Source: Treponema sp.
GTDB lineage: Bacteria; Spirochaetota; Spirochaetia; Treponematales; Breznakiellaceae
Direction of reading: 5' to 3'
NCBI GenBank assembly: GCA_031266775.1
Contig: JAISAQ010000063.1
Coordinates: 1 to 59,541 of the forward strand
Length of the DNA: 59,541 bases
Below are positions 25,478-34,089 of the stretch, one piece after another. Position 1 is the first letter of the stretch. Every line of letters starts with the position of its first letter. The position numbers were made by a program, and so were the translations under genes. The notes under the pieces are model-generated. The model was not told the origin of the DNA. It saw only the letters and a program-made list of their open reading frames with translations, and made no database searches.

Positions 25478-27481
25478 CTACCGCAGCGTGCGAAGGAGGG
25501 CCCTCAGTTCAGGATTCATCCCCGTTTCAGGCGGAGGGGCGTTTTCGTCCCTTCCATTCTGAAGGATGATCTCGTCGCCGATACCGATGCGGTCGAAGAA
25601 ACCGTTACGGACAAGAAGCCCCGACGCGACTTCCTCATCGGCGTTTTCCACGGTCAGACTGCCCACAAGCTCCTCGGCGGTATACGAAAGGCCTATGCCC
25701 TCGCCCAGGACAAGAGGACTTCCCCTCTTTACCACGTCGTACACGCCGCCTGTCTCCACGCCGTCCGCGCGGCCCTTGTCGATGAGGCACTGGGACTGCC
25801 TTCGGGCGATTAAGGAAGCGCGGAAAGGCAGGGAAGAAGCGAACTGTTCGGCTATTCCCCTCGCGGCGTTCCTCAGCCTGTCCCCTCCGGTACGGTACGC
25901 GTTAAACACTCCCGCCCGCGAACCGGTACGGCCCACGTAGAGTTCTCCCTTTACGGAAAGATCCCGTTCGTTTTCCGCCGCCGAAACGACAATAAAATAA
26001 TCGGCTCCGGCGTCCCGCGCGGTACGGTACGCCTGCGAAAAGGAAGGCTGCCGCAGTTCCAGATCCAGCGCCTGTATATTCCGGTCATGAACAAGAAGCT
26101 CCCTGATGTAGGACGCCGCCACGGCGCCCGCGTCGGCGTGGTAAAAGCTCGACTGAGACGCCACGGAAAAGACGGCGGCTTTCCAGTGCCGCTTTGCGGC
26201 GTCCACCACGGGGTTTACCTCCCAGCGCCGGTACAGGGCGTTCTGCAGCAGGGAATCGTAGGCTTCCACCGCGTCGTCAAGGGCGCGATCCCCAAGGCCC
26301 AGATCCTGCATGAACTTGAGTTCCTCAAAATACCGGGCCGGGTACCCCGCGAGCCTGAGAAGTTCCGCGTATTCCCGCCTGTCACGGGCATAGGGGTTGA
26401 GCCGGAGCCCGCGCCGGTACTCAAAGAGGGCCTCCGCGTTAAGATTGGCGGAACGGAAATTCCTCGCGCGGTTAAAATGCCAGGAAGCCCAATGGGCGCG
26501 GCGGGGATCTTCCTTTCCCGTACCGCTTTCTTCAAGCGACGTAGCGCCGATGAGCAGGTCTTCAAGGACAAAGCGTATGAATTCATCCTCCGCGTCTACG
26601 GACACCGCGCCCGAAAGAACGCCCATGGCGTCATAGGAGCGGCCCATCCTCATATAGGAAAGGCCCTTAAGATACCAGGCGCCCGCATCTTCGCGGTCCG
26701 CATCTATAGCTTCCCCGGCAAGCCGCGCCGCCTCCTCAAACTGGCCCGCCCGGTAGCGGAGGGAAGCAAGAAGGGACACGGCGGGCCTGTAACCGGGCCT
26801 GTAACTCAGGGAGCTTACGGCATAGGCTATTGCCTGGGGAAGGCGGTTCCCGAGGCTTTCAAGCCAGGCGGCGTAGTAGTAGGCGCGGTAATCCCCCGGA
26901 TGCGCGGCAATGGCCCGCTCCATGGAGATCCCGGCGTTTTCCATGTCGCCAAGCGAGGCGGAGACGAGGGCCAGCGAAATGAGGAGCCGCCTGTCGTCCG
27001 GATAACGCCGCACCGCCTCGCGGTAACGGAGCAGGGCGTCGGACGAGCGCCCCCGGGCTATATCCAGCTCGCCCGCCGCGAACAGGGCGTCACGGTTGTA
27101 GGGTTCGCGGGCAAGCACGCCGGAGATCACTTCCGAGGCGGCGTCAAGGCGGCCAAGTGCGATGAGGGTAAAGGCTTCAAGGCCGGCGGCCCGCATGTTT
27201 CCCCGGGCAAGAGAACGGGCCCTCTGGACCCACAGGAGCGCCTGGTCGTATTCGCCCAGTTCGTAGTAACACTCGGCAAGGGCGGCGGTTCCTTCGGCGT
27301 GCGCGCCGTTCAGGGCAAGACATTCGAGAAAAAATTCCACCGCGGTAAACCAGTCTTCCCCGGCCATGGCCTTAAGCCCTTCCTCATAATAAGAGGCCGC
27401 CCCGGAAGGCTGGGCCGGAAGGAAAGAGGCCTGAAGAAAAACGGCCGCAAGGACAAGGGGAAAAAGGCGGCTTCTTTTCAT
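25478..27481 (-). CDS. Exported TPR-repeat protein
   Basis: This 667-aa protein has a signal peptide (residues 1-23) followed by about ten tetratricopeptide-type helix pairs (for example AAALAECYYELGEYDQAL-like and KGLSYMRMGRSYDAM). A C-terminal region of about 250 residues then contains an alpha/beta segment (RDAGADYFIVVSAAENERD) and a beta-rich end. It is likely periplasmic and mediates protein-protein contacts. It sits in the same order behind tlyC as the TPR gene I remember from T. pallidum (TP0648 region). Its start overlaps the tlyC stop by 4 nt. Confidence 0.85.
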   Translation of the reverse strand: MKRSRLFPLVLAAVFLQASFLPAQPSGAASYYEEGLKAMAGEDWFTAVEFFLECLALNGAHAEGTAALAECYYELGEYDQALLWVQRARSLARGNMRAAGLEAFTLIALGRLDAASEVISGVLAREPYNRDALFAAGELDIARGRSSDALLRYREAVRRYPDDRRLLISLALVSASLGDMENAGISMERAIAAHPGDYRAYYYAAWLESLGNRLPQAIAYAVSSLSYRPGYRPAVSLLASLRYRAGQFEEAARLAGEAIDADREDAGAWYLKGLSYMRMGRSYDAMGVLSGAVSVDAEDEFIRFVLEDLLIGATSLEESGTGKEDPRRAHWASWHFNRARNFRSANLNAEALFEYRRGLRLNPYARDRREYAELLRLAGYPARYFEELKFMQDLGLGDRALDDAVEAYDSLLQNALYRRWEVNPVVDAAKRHWKAAVFSVASQSSFYHADAGAVAASYIRELLVHDRNIQALDLELRQPSFSQAYRTARDAGADYFIVVSAAENERDLSVKGELYVGRTGSRAGVFNAYRTGGDRLRNAARGIAEQFASSLPFRASLIARRQSQCLIDKGRADGVETGGVYDVVKRGSPLVLGEGIGLSYTAEELVGSLTVENADEEVASGLLVRNGFFDRIGIGDEIILQNGRDENAPPPETGMNPELRALLRTLR

Positions 27482-28272
27482 GATTCGCCTTCATGGTGAA
27501 CCACAATCTTCACCGTATTGATCTTGTGCCCGTCCATGCCCTGAACGATAAAATCATTTCCACGGTACACCGCCTTCTCGTAGGTAACGGGTATCTTGCC
27601 GAAAAGATCAAACACAAAACCGCCCAGGGTATCGAAGTTGTCCCAGGGAAGCTCAACGCCCGTTTCCTCACAGAGATCCTCCAGATTGACGCGCGCGTCG
27701 CAGAGCCAGATCCCTTCGCCCAGCTTTACGATGTCTTCGGTTTCATGATCGAATTCATCCTGAATGTCGCCGACGATTTCCTCGATGATGTCTTCCATGC
27801 AGACTATGCCGGAAACGCCGCCGTATTCGTCCACCACTACGGCAATGTGAACCCGGCGGCGGCGCAGCTCGCGGAGCAGATCGTCGATGTGCTTGGACAC
27901 CGGCACAAAGAAGGGTTTGCGGAGCAGTTTTTTTATGTCGAAAAATTCGGAAGCGGCGTCCGCGGGGGACTCCCGGATCAGCGCTTTAAGCACGTCTTTT
28001 ACATAGAGTATGCCCGTGACGTTGTCTATCGTATCCTGGTACACGGGAAAACGCGAATGCTCGCTTTCGGCTATGCAGCGCAAAAGTTCGCTCCGGGAAG
28101 CGCCGGCAGAAACAAACACCGTATCGGTACGGGGCACCATGACTTCCTTGACGGTAGTGCCGGAAAGTTCCATTACCCCCTTTATCATCTCTTTCTGATC
28201 GGTTTCAAGAAAACGGTACGTCTTTCTGTCCATGCCGCCGGATTTTTTGAAAAAACCGGTAAAAGGTTTCAT
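27478..28272 (-). CDS. tlyC: TlyC/CorC-type CBS-pair protein
   Basis: This 264-aa protein has two CBS domains (VMVPRTDTVFV...SRFPVYQDTIDNVTGILYVKD and VSKHIDDLLRELRRRRVHIAVVVDEYGG...GIVCMEDIIEEIVGDI) and a C-terminal CorC_HlyC domain (LGEGIWLCDARVNLEDL, FDTLGGFVFDLFGKIP). The membrane DUF21 domain is absent, as in the short TlyC of treponemes. Once called haemolysin, it is now thought to act in metal (Mg/Co) homeostasis. It overlaps ybeY and the TPR gene by 4 nt each. Confidence 0.93.
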   Translation of the reverse strand: MKPFTGFFKKSGGMDRKTYRFLETDQKEMIKGVMELSGTTVKEVMVPRTDTVFVSAGASRSELLRCIAESEHSRFPVYQDTIDNVTGILYVKDVLKALIRESPADAASEFFDIKKLLRKPFFVPVSKHIDDLLRELRRRRVHIAVVVDEYGGVSGIVCMEDIIEEIVGDIQDEFDHETEDIVKLGEGIWLCDARVNLEDLCEETGVELPWDNFDTLGGFVFDLFGKIPVTYEKAVYRGNDFIVQGMDGHKINTVKIVVHHEGES

Positions 28273-28775
28273 ACGGCCTCCCCCGAAAGCCCGCGTCCCG
28301 CCGGAAAAAAGGAGGGACAGGCCTCTTTCCCCGGAAGGATGCGTTCCCCGGCAAGGCCCGCAAGGATGGATTCCTGAAGGCGCAGCATGGGCTCATCCCC
28401 GCCAATGCCCGCGTGATCCATGCCGTCAAGGTGAAGAACGCCGTGGACAAGGAGGCGGCGCAGTTCTTCATCCTCGGTAACGTTAAAGGAACGGGCGTTT
28501 TCGCGGAGGGTATCAAGGGAGATGACAATGTCCCCGGGGAGGAAGCGGCCGCCGGGAAGGGGAGATCCCAGCGGAAAGGAAAGCACGTCGGTCGCCTCGT
28601 CCCTGTGCCTGAAACGGGCGTTAAGGGAACGGATGTACTCATCGCCGCAGAACAGCACCGAAAGATCCCAGCTGTCACGGCCGAGGGCGGCAAGAACCTT
28701 GCGAAGAAAACGGCGGACCGCCCCGTTCCAGGAAGGCAGGGGAACCTCTTCGGCGGAAATATCTATACGGTTCAT
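28269..28775 (-). CDS. ybeY: YbeY endoribonuclease
   Basis: This 168-aa protein has the zinc signature LLVHGVLHLDGMDH and DEATDVLSFPLGSP, both diagnostic for YbeY. It matures the 3' end of 16S rRNA and takes part in ribosome quality control. It overlaps both neighbours by 4 nt in the phoH-yqfF-ybeY-tlyC chain, a widely conserved order. Confidence 0.95.
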   Translation of the reverse strand: MNRIDISAEEVPLPSWNGAVRRFLRKVLAALGRDSWDLSVLFCGDEYIRSLNARFRHRDEATDVLSFPLGSPLPGGRFLPGDIVISLDTLRENARSFNVTEDEELRRLLVHGVLHLDGMDHAGIGGDEPMLRLQESILAGLAGERILPGKEACPSFFPAGRGLSGEAV

Positions 28776-30982
28776 GACGGGCCTTCCCCGCTCCGGGGAG
28801 TTTCCTTTGCCTGTTTGGGATACTCGATGCGGGAATGGTAATGGCCCGCCAGCACCCGGACAAAGGCGTTTTTTATCATTTCCAAATCCCGGAAGGTAAG
28901 TTCACATTCGGCAAGCTGCCCGTGTTCAACTTTGGCGGTAAAAAGCTCCTGGATGAATTTCTCCATCCTGGCGACGGTGGGCTTGCTGAGGGTGCGCACC
29001 GCGGCCTCCGTCACATCGGCAAGCATGACCACCGCGGATTCCCGCGAGCGGGGAGGATTTCCCGGATAGGTAAAGTCCTCCATATTCACCTGGATTTCCT
29101 GTTTAAGAGCCTTGTTGTAGAACCAGCTTATCACCGAGTTGCCGTGGTGTTCCGCGATAATATCGATTACCTGCCGGGGAAGGGCAAGGCTCCGCGCCTT
29201 TTCCACGCCCAGCTTGACATGGCTGCGAATCACCGTGGCCGAAAGCCGGGGCGGGGTGTCGTCGTGCTTGTTGTAGACCGTCTGGTTTTCCACAAAATAC
29301 TCAGGCTGCTCCATCTTGCCTATATCGTGATAATAGGCCCCCACGCGGGCAAGAAGGGGATCGGCCCCTATGTCCTGGCAGGCCGCTTCGGCAAGATTCG
29401 CCACCATGATGGAATGGCCGTGAGTTCCCGGCGCGGCGGTAAAAAGCCGTTTTAAAATGGGCGCGTTAAGATCCGACAGTTCCATAAGCCTGAAAGGGGT
29501 CGCCGCGTTCAGGATCTGTTCAAGCGGCGGCAGAAACCCCAGCACCAGCATGCCCGACGCCAGCCCGTTGAAACCGGCCCAGAAAAGAAACGGCGGCCAC
29601 GAGGCGGGCTCCGGGCGGCGGCCCAGGATGATGATCACCGCCGCCGCGATATTCACCACGGCGATGATAACGCCCGCCCTGAAAAGATCCATCCTTTTTT
29701 GGGCGCCCCTGAGGGCACAGGAAGCGGCCACCGCGGAAACAAGGGCAAAAACATAGGAAGGCATGTCGAAAGAACCGGCAAGAAAGGCGCCGAGGGGAAG
29801 AACCATGGCCAAAAAAAGGGCAAGATGCGGCGTCACCAGAATGGCCGGAAGCATTACCGCGAGCGCGGTGGGAAGAACCACCGAAACGGGCATGGAGCCA
29901 AAGGAAAACCTGCTGACAAAGACCGCCAGTATGAAGTACAGGGACACAATCGCGGCAACCAGATACAGTTCCTGATCGGAAAGGGATCGCCCGTCTATCT
30001 TTTGCCGGCAGAAAAACACCAGAAACACATAGAGCAGAAGGAGGAGCATTACGCGGCCCGCAATGCCGCGGGGGTCCCATCCTGAACGGGCCGTGTCGAG
30101 TTCCCGCAGTTCCCTCATGTTCTCTTCGGTAATGATGAAGCCCTTCCTGATTACCCGCTTGCCCTTCTCAATATGTTTTATCACCGGCTCCACGCGCGCC
30201 AGGGTTTCGGCAACCCGCTGCCGGGTATCTTCAATGGAAAAAAACACGTTTTCCCGTAAAAAGGGAAGAAGCATGTCCGCCGCGACAGCCGCGAACAGGG
30301 GGGGGAAATTTCCGCCTGAGGCAAGGGAACGCGCCTGTTCCCCCGCCGTCTTGAAGGTGACGATGTCTCCGCGGGGCACCGTCTCCCGTTCGGTGCGGAA
30401 ACCGTCGGTAGAAAGGAGTTCCACGATGTCGGGGTTGTACGGTTCAAGCTCCAGTTCCGAAAGGGCAAAGACGCCGCGCTCCAGAAGCGCGTCCATTACG
30501 GCCCCCCCGTATTCCGCGAAGGAAACAGGGGAAAGGAACCACACGTCAAGAACCTCGCCCGAAAAGCGGCCGGGGTATTCGGCCTGTACCGAACGCTTGG
30601 CCGCCTCGGCCGAAAAGTCCCGGCCGGCAAGATCATCCGAAAAGGCGGCGAACGCGTTCCAGTCTTCGCGTATCTTTCTGTCCGCGTCCTGTGAAAAACG
30701 AAACACGGCCGGAACAAGCCGCTCCTGGGCTTCCCTCCGGAGCGCGGTGGCATCCTCGTCTACATAACTGACATTTTCCTGGGCTGTAACATCCTGTTCG
30801 GCGACCTTGCCCGCCTCGAATTCCCCCATGTCTTCGGGTATTCCGCCGCGGTTCATGTTCCCCGCAACGGCAAGGATAACAACAAGCAGGGCGGCAAGAC
30901 TCACCGCCACCGGACCGGAACGCAGGCGCGAAAGACGGAGGAAGGACTTCACCTTTTCAAAAGGCCCGGGACCGGTCTTCAC
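28772..30982 (-). CDS. 7TM-HD phosphohydrolase (YqfF/PgpH type)
   Basis: This 736-aa membrane protein has an N-terminal transmembrane helix and extracytoplasmic 7TMR-HDED domain (residues ~45-290), seven membrane helices (~295-470), and a cytoplasmic HD domain with HGHSIMVANLAEAACQ, YYHDIGKME and TPPRLSATVIRSHV. PgpH-type proteins of this architecture hydrolyse cyclic di-AMP. Position 2 of a five-gene overlapping chain matches the known phoH neighbour arrangement. Confidence 0.93.
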   Translation of the reverse strand: MKTGPGPFEKVKSFLRLSRLRSGPVAVSLAALLVVILAVAGNMNRGGIPEDMGEFEAGKVAEQDVTAQENVSYVDEDATALRREAQERLVPAVFRFSQDADRKIREDWNAFAAFSDDLAGRDFSAEAAKRSVQAEYPGRFSGEVLDVWFLSPVSFAEYGGAVMDALLERGVFALSELELEPYNPDIVELLSTDGFRTERETVPRGDIVTFKTAGEQARSLASGGNFPPLFAAVAADMLLPFLRENVFFSIEDTRQRVAETLARVEPVIKHIEKGKRVIRKGFIITEENMRELRELDTARSGWDPRGIAGRVMLLLLLYVFLVFFCRQKIDGRSLSDQELYLVAAIVSLYFILAVFVSRFSFGSMPVSVVLPTALAVMLPAILVTPHLALFLAMVLPLGAFLAGSFDMPSYVFALVSAVAASCALRGAQKRMDLFRAGVIIAVVNIAAAVIIILGRRPEPASWPPFLFWAGFNGLASGMLVLGFLPPLEQILNAATPFRLMELSDLNAPILKRLFTAAPGTHGHSIMVANLAEAACQDIGADPLLARVGAYYHDIGKMEQPEYFVENQTVYNKHDDTPPRLSATVIRSHVKLGVEKARSLALPRQVIDIIAEHHGNSVISWFYNKALKQEIQVNMEDFTYPGNPPRSRESAVVMLADVTEAAVRTLSKPTVARMEKFIQELFTAKVEHGQLAECELTFRDLEMIKNAFVRVLAGHYHSRIEYPKQAKETPRSGEGPS

Positions 30983-31947
30983 GGCTCTCTGTCTCTTTCG
31001 GCGGCGTCATAGGCCTCGATGATCTTCCTGACAAGGGGGTTCCGCACGACATCGGAGGTATGAAGCCACGAAAAATGTATGCCGCCGACTCCGTTAAGAA
31101 CGGAAACGGCGTGGAGCAGCCCCGAATCGGTTCTCCGGGGAAGATCGATCTGGGTGATGTCGCCTGTGATCACCGCGCGGGCGCCCTCCCCTATTCTGGT
31201 AAGAAACATCTTCATCTGTTCCTTCGTGGTGTTCTGGGCTTCGTCCAGAATCACCGCCGAATCGTTAAGGCTCCTTCCCCGCATGTACGCAAGGGGGGCT
31301 ATTTCTATGGTCCTGGTTTCTTCCATACGGCGTATAACTTCGAAGGGAACAAGAAACTCCATGGCGTCGTACAGGGGCCGGAGGTAGGGATGTATCTTCT
31401 GGGCAAGATCCCCGGGAAGAAACCCGAGGCTTTCCCCCGCTTCCACCACAGGGCGGGTCAGCACAAGTTTACGGAGCTTTTTTGAAAGCACCAGGCGCAG
31501 CGCCTCGGCTATGGCAAGGTAGGTTTTCCCCGTACCGGCGGGCCCTATGCAGAAGCTGATGTCCGAGGAACGCATACCCTGTATATAGGCCGCCTGGTTC
31601 CCGCTCCGCGGATACACGCGGCTGAAACCGCGGGGAATGCGGATCACCTGATCGTCCTCCGCGCCGCCTGGCTCGCCCGAGCCGGCAAGCGAACGGACAT
31701 AATCCGCCGTCGGGCATTCGCCCTCACGAACCACCGCGATAAGGCTGTTCATCATCGTCTTGAAACGCCGCCTGCCGGTTTCATCCGCCCCTTCCAGCCT
31801 GATCTCGTTGCCCCGGGCGGCTATACGGCCCCCAAGGGAGCCTTCGATAAGCCTGAGATTTCCGTCATTGGCGCCGCAAACCCCGGACAGTAGATCCTTG
31901 CTGTCCAAGACTATTGTTATGCTGTCCTCCAAATAAACTCCATCCAC
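30979..31947 (-). CDS. phoH: PhoH-family ATPase
   Basis: This 322-aa protein has the PhoH P-loop domain: Walker A GPAGTGKTYLA, RPVVEAGESLGFLPGDL, and Walker B VILDEAQNTTKEQM, all diagnostic. An N-terminal KH-like region (residues 1-90) is consistent with nucleic-acid binding. The role is probably RNA metabolism with YbeY. GTG 31947 lies 6 nt behind a -10 box; the internal GGAGG at 31926-31930 has no good start after it, so a leaderless GTG start is the best reading. It heads the overlapping operon. Confidence 0.92.
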   Translation of the reverse strand: MDGVYLEDSITIVLDSKDLLSGVCGANDGNLRLIEGSLGGRIAARGNEIRLEGADETGRRRFKTMMNSLIAVVREGECPTADYVRSLAGSGEPGGAEDDQVIRIPRGFSRVYPRSGNQAAYIQGMRSSDISFCIGPAGTGKTYLAIAEALRLVLSKKLRKLVLTRPVVEAGESLGFLPGDLAQKIHPYLRPLYDAMEFLVPFEVIRRMEETRTIEIAPLAYMRGRSLNDSAVILDEAQNTTKEQMKMFLTRIGEGARAVITGDITQIDLPRRTDSGLLHAVSVLNGVGGIHFSWLHTSDVVRNPLVRKIIEAYDAAERDREP

Positions 31948-31953
31948 AGATAG

Positions 31954-31981
31954 TGTATAACCCCCGCCGTAAATCCGTCAA
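31954..31981 (-). promoter_or_regulatory. Promoter of the phoH operon, leaderless type
   Basis: Minus-strand TTGACG (31981-31976) and TATACA (31959-31954) are 16 nt apart. Only 6 nt remain before the GTG start at 31947. Confidence 0.6.
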
Positions 31982-32019
31982 GGCCGCCTGAAATTTCCCG
32001 CTGCCGGGAAGCGGCCGAG

Positions 32020-32135
32020 TTTTGGAAGAATTTTTAACCGCAAGGTCGAAAAAGTCGAAAAAGTTGAAGAAAAAGAAAAAACCACAGACTTTACGGACAG
32101 AACGGACTTTTACTTTCAAATATATATTTTGCCCG
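32020..32135 (-). repeat. CACAGAC-type element, half copy B
   Basis: In minus orientation it carries the conserved ATTTGAAA loop, the right arm GTCCGTTCTGTCCGTAAAG and CTGTGG, then a TTTTTCTTTTTCTTCAACTT tail like that of the element at 33720. The left arm no longer pairs, so this is a degenerated copy. Confidence 0.65.
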
Positions 32136-32267
32136 CAGTCCTTTCTCTGTACACAAACCCGCAATGCGTGGTATACTATCATTATGAAAAAAGCGGCGCG
32201 GACTGCCGTATATGTGAAAAAAATCCCTGAATTTGTGTCCCAATTCGTTGTGGTTGGCACGGTTTTT

Positions 32268-32306
<39 letters not shown>

Positions 32307-32420
32307 TCGACCATTTCCTCCCACAGTCTTTTTTAGGGGACAGATCCGCCCAAAACACCAGTATTCCGCTTCGGGGGACCCTCTTCGCGGCGGCCCAAGC
32401 CCTGCTGGACCTGTGCCTGA

Positions 32421-32567
32421 AACCCCGCAACCTTTACCCGCCGCAGGAAGGACCTGAAGGAGTTCGACTACAGCGACAGCGGGAAGACGGTTTACATTGC
32501 CATTTAGATAGAAAACGGCGGCAAGAAGGGGCGCTGGGGTCCGGTTGTTTCGGCCATCATTCCGTAA
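32421..32567 (+). pseudogene. Remnant 3' end of a protein gene with in-frame TAG
   Basis: The frame reads DLKEFDYSDSGKTVYIAI, then TAG at 32505-32507, then IENGGKKGRWGPVVSAIIP and a TAA stop at 32565-32567. The codon bias on both sides and the natural ending suggest a former continuous frame in which the TAG replaced a sense codon (CAG is one step away). Upstream the same frame is closed by TGA at 32418-32420, so only a C-terminal fragment remains. From memory, similar C-terminal tails occur in treponemal surface proteins. Confidence 0.5.
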
Positions 32568-32646
32568 AGTATGTTGTCCACCCCGGTGGGTATACATAAA
32601 AATTATTGTCCGGCGGGACATAAAAACCGCGGAGGAGATTGACAGG

Positions 32647-33402
32647 ATGAAATCAAAAAAAATTTTCATCGCGCGGGGAATGTTGGCGGCGGCGCTGGCG
32701 TTCGCTTTGGTGCTGGCCGGCTGCGGTAAAAAGAATTCCGGCGGCGAAAGCGGCGGCGGCAATGCGGTACAGGCGGCCATCAGCGCAGCGGTCAGGGAGA
32801 CCCCCGCCTCCGATTTTAGCTACGGCCTGAGCGAAGACGGCCAGGGCATCGTGGTTACCGGCTACACCGGTAACGGCGGTAAAGTGGTAATTCCCGCCAC
32901 GATTGAAGACATACCCGTGGTGGAAATTGGGGATGATGCTTTTAGTGGAAAGAAAAAGAACATCACGGAGATTGTCATTCCCGGCAGTGTGGTAAGCATC
33001 GGCCGGCACGCCTTTATGGATAACAGTGTTCTTAAAAGCATTACGCTTCCTGACGGACTAAAGACAATCGAGAACGGTATTTTCTGGGGTTGCTCAAATC
33101 TGACCAGCGTTACGCTCCCTGACGGACTAAAGACAATCGAGGACAATACTTTCTACGAGTGCTCAAATCTGACCACGGTAATCCTGCCCGCGGGCCTTGA
33201 GGCAATTGGGTATACTGCCTTTAGAGGATGCCGCGAACTGAACAATCTGACCATTCCCGCCTCACTGACGGGTGTTAAATTCGTTTGGATTTCGGAAAGT
33301 TCGAATGATTACCCCGACAACGGGGCTTTCATTGGCTGCGGCAAGCTGCCCATCAAGACCCGGCAGACTATTCAGGGTTGGGGCTACACGGGCGAGTTTT
33401 AA
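32647..33402 (+). CDS. BspA-like leucine-rich-repeat lipoprotein
   Basis: This 251-aa protein has a signal peptide and lipobox (LVLAGCGKK), a glycine-rich linker, then LRR_5-type repeats: VTEIVIPGSV-like, SITLPDGLKTIENGIFWGC, SVTLPDGLKTIEDNTFYEC and VILPAGLEAIGYTAFRGC. BspA-type repeats mediate surface binding to host or bacterial proteins. The start is ATG 32647 after GGAGGAGA, not the upstream in-frame codon. It is much shorter than typical BspA proteins. Confidence 0.88.
   Translation: MKSKKIFIARGMLAAALAFALVLAGCGKKNSGGESGGGNAVQAAISAAVRETPASDFSYGLSEDGQGIVVTGYTGNGGKVVIPATIEDIPVVEIGDDAFSGKKKNITEIVIPGSVVSIGRHAFMDNSVLKSITLPDGLKTIENGIFWGCSNLTSVTLPDGLKTIEDNTFYECSNLTTVILPAGLEAIGYTAFRGCRELNNLTIPASLTGVKFVWISESSNDYPDNGAFIGCGKLPIKTRQTIQGWGYTGEF
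33041..33178 (+). repeat. Two near-identical 69-bp direct repeats within the LRR gene
   Basis: Units at 33041-33109 and 33110-33178 each encode 23 residues (LPDGLKTIE...C). The nucleotide match is very high in the middle (CTGACGGACTAAAGACAATC in both), which implies recent duplication. Confidence 0.85.
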
Positions 33403-33624
33403 CTAACCGGCCGCCCGCTGCGGTGGATTCCTTCCATTATGCGGCAGGCGGTTTTTTGAACAGGGCGCAGACCAGGGCCTTCGGCCCTAAAGATCCAGCT
33501 TCATCTGCCCCGCCTTTATCCAGCCGGGCTTCCGCATCAGCTCCGAAACGGCCAGCGAACCGGCGCTTACGGGACCCTCTGGAAACTTCAGTTTTTGGAA
33601 GTAGCTTTAGCCGGAAGAAATTGT

Positions 33625-33802
33625 AACTGCGGAGGTCACGGAGTTACGCGGAGTCAAGAAAAGATTTGTTTCGAAAACTCCGTGTTCCTCTGTGTTCCTC
33701 CGCGTAACTCCGCGGTTTTTCTTTTTCTTCAACTTTTTTGACTTTTTTGACCTCACGGTAAATTTTTTCTCCAAAACATGCCGCCTTAAGGGGAATTGTG
33801 AC
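33625..33802 (+). repeat. GCGGAG-type hairpin element with poly-pyrimidine tail
   Basis: CACGGAGTTACGCGGAG pairs with CTCCGCGTAACTCCGCGG; the hairpin spans 33628-33716. It is followed by TTTTTCTTTTTCTTCAACTT and ACTTTTTTGACC. The last part (33771-33802, CCAAAACATGCCGCCTTAAG and onward) recurs after the next element at 33969-34000. Confidence 0.75.
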
Positions 33803-33841
33803 GCTGAAAAAAGTAAACGACGGTACCCCTACCGGGCACGC

Positions 33842-34000
33842 GGTAATTCCGAATTCAAAACAACTACGAACAGACACAGGCCAACACGGACAACATATAC
33901 ATTTGAAACTAAAAAAGTCCGTTCTGTCCGTAAGGTCCGTGGTTTTTTCTTTTTCTTCCCTTTTTCTTCAAAACATGCCGCTTTAAGGGGAATTTTGACA
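33842..34000 (+). repeat. CACAGAC-type hairpin element, copy D, with shared tail
   Basis: The arms around CATATACATTTGAAAC match copies at 6380 and 58904. A TTTTTTCTTTTTCTTCCC tail and the roughly 30-bp block CAAAACATGCCGCTTTAAGG and onward follow, as in the preceding element. Confidence 0.78.
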
Positions 34001-34053
34001 CTGCCCTGCGGCGCTCCGCTGCGGTTAGATGTAACGCGGCGCAATGCGCGCTA

Positions 34054-34082
34054 TTGATTTTCCTTTCCAATGGCAGTATTCT
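34054..34082 (+). promoter_or_regulatory. Promoter of PBP1A gene, leaderless type
   Basis: TTGATT (34054-34059) and TATTCT (34077-34082) are 17 nt apart and the -10 ends 7 nt before the ATG at 34090. No ribosome site lies in between. Confidence 0.55.
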
Positions 34083-34089
34083 TGATAAT

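Larger units (their letters stand above)
33403..34089. other. Repeat-filled intergenic region of 687 bp
   Basis: It holds two hairpin elements in tandem, each followed by a copy of the same roughly 30-bp tail, and the PBP1A promoter. No gene is supported; open frames here are repeat translations. Confidence 0.7.

Noticed and set aside
26087-27499. 470-codon open frame opposite the TPR gene
   Set aside because: It mirrors the codon bias of the TPR gene on the other strand, has no ribosome site or family pattern.
33692-34057. Phe-rich open frame upstream of PBP1A
   Set aside because: It is a translation of the repeat tails and hairpins.
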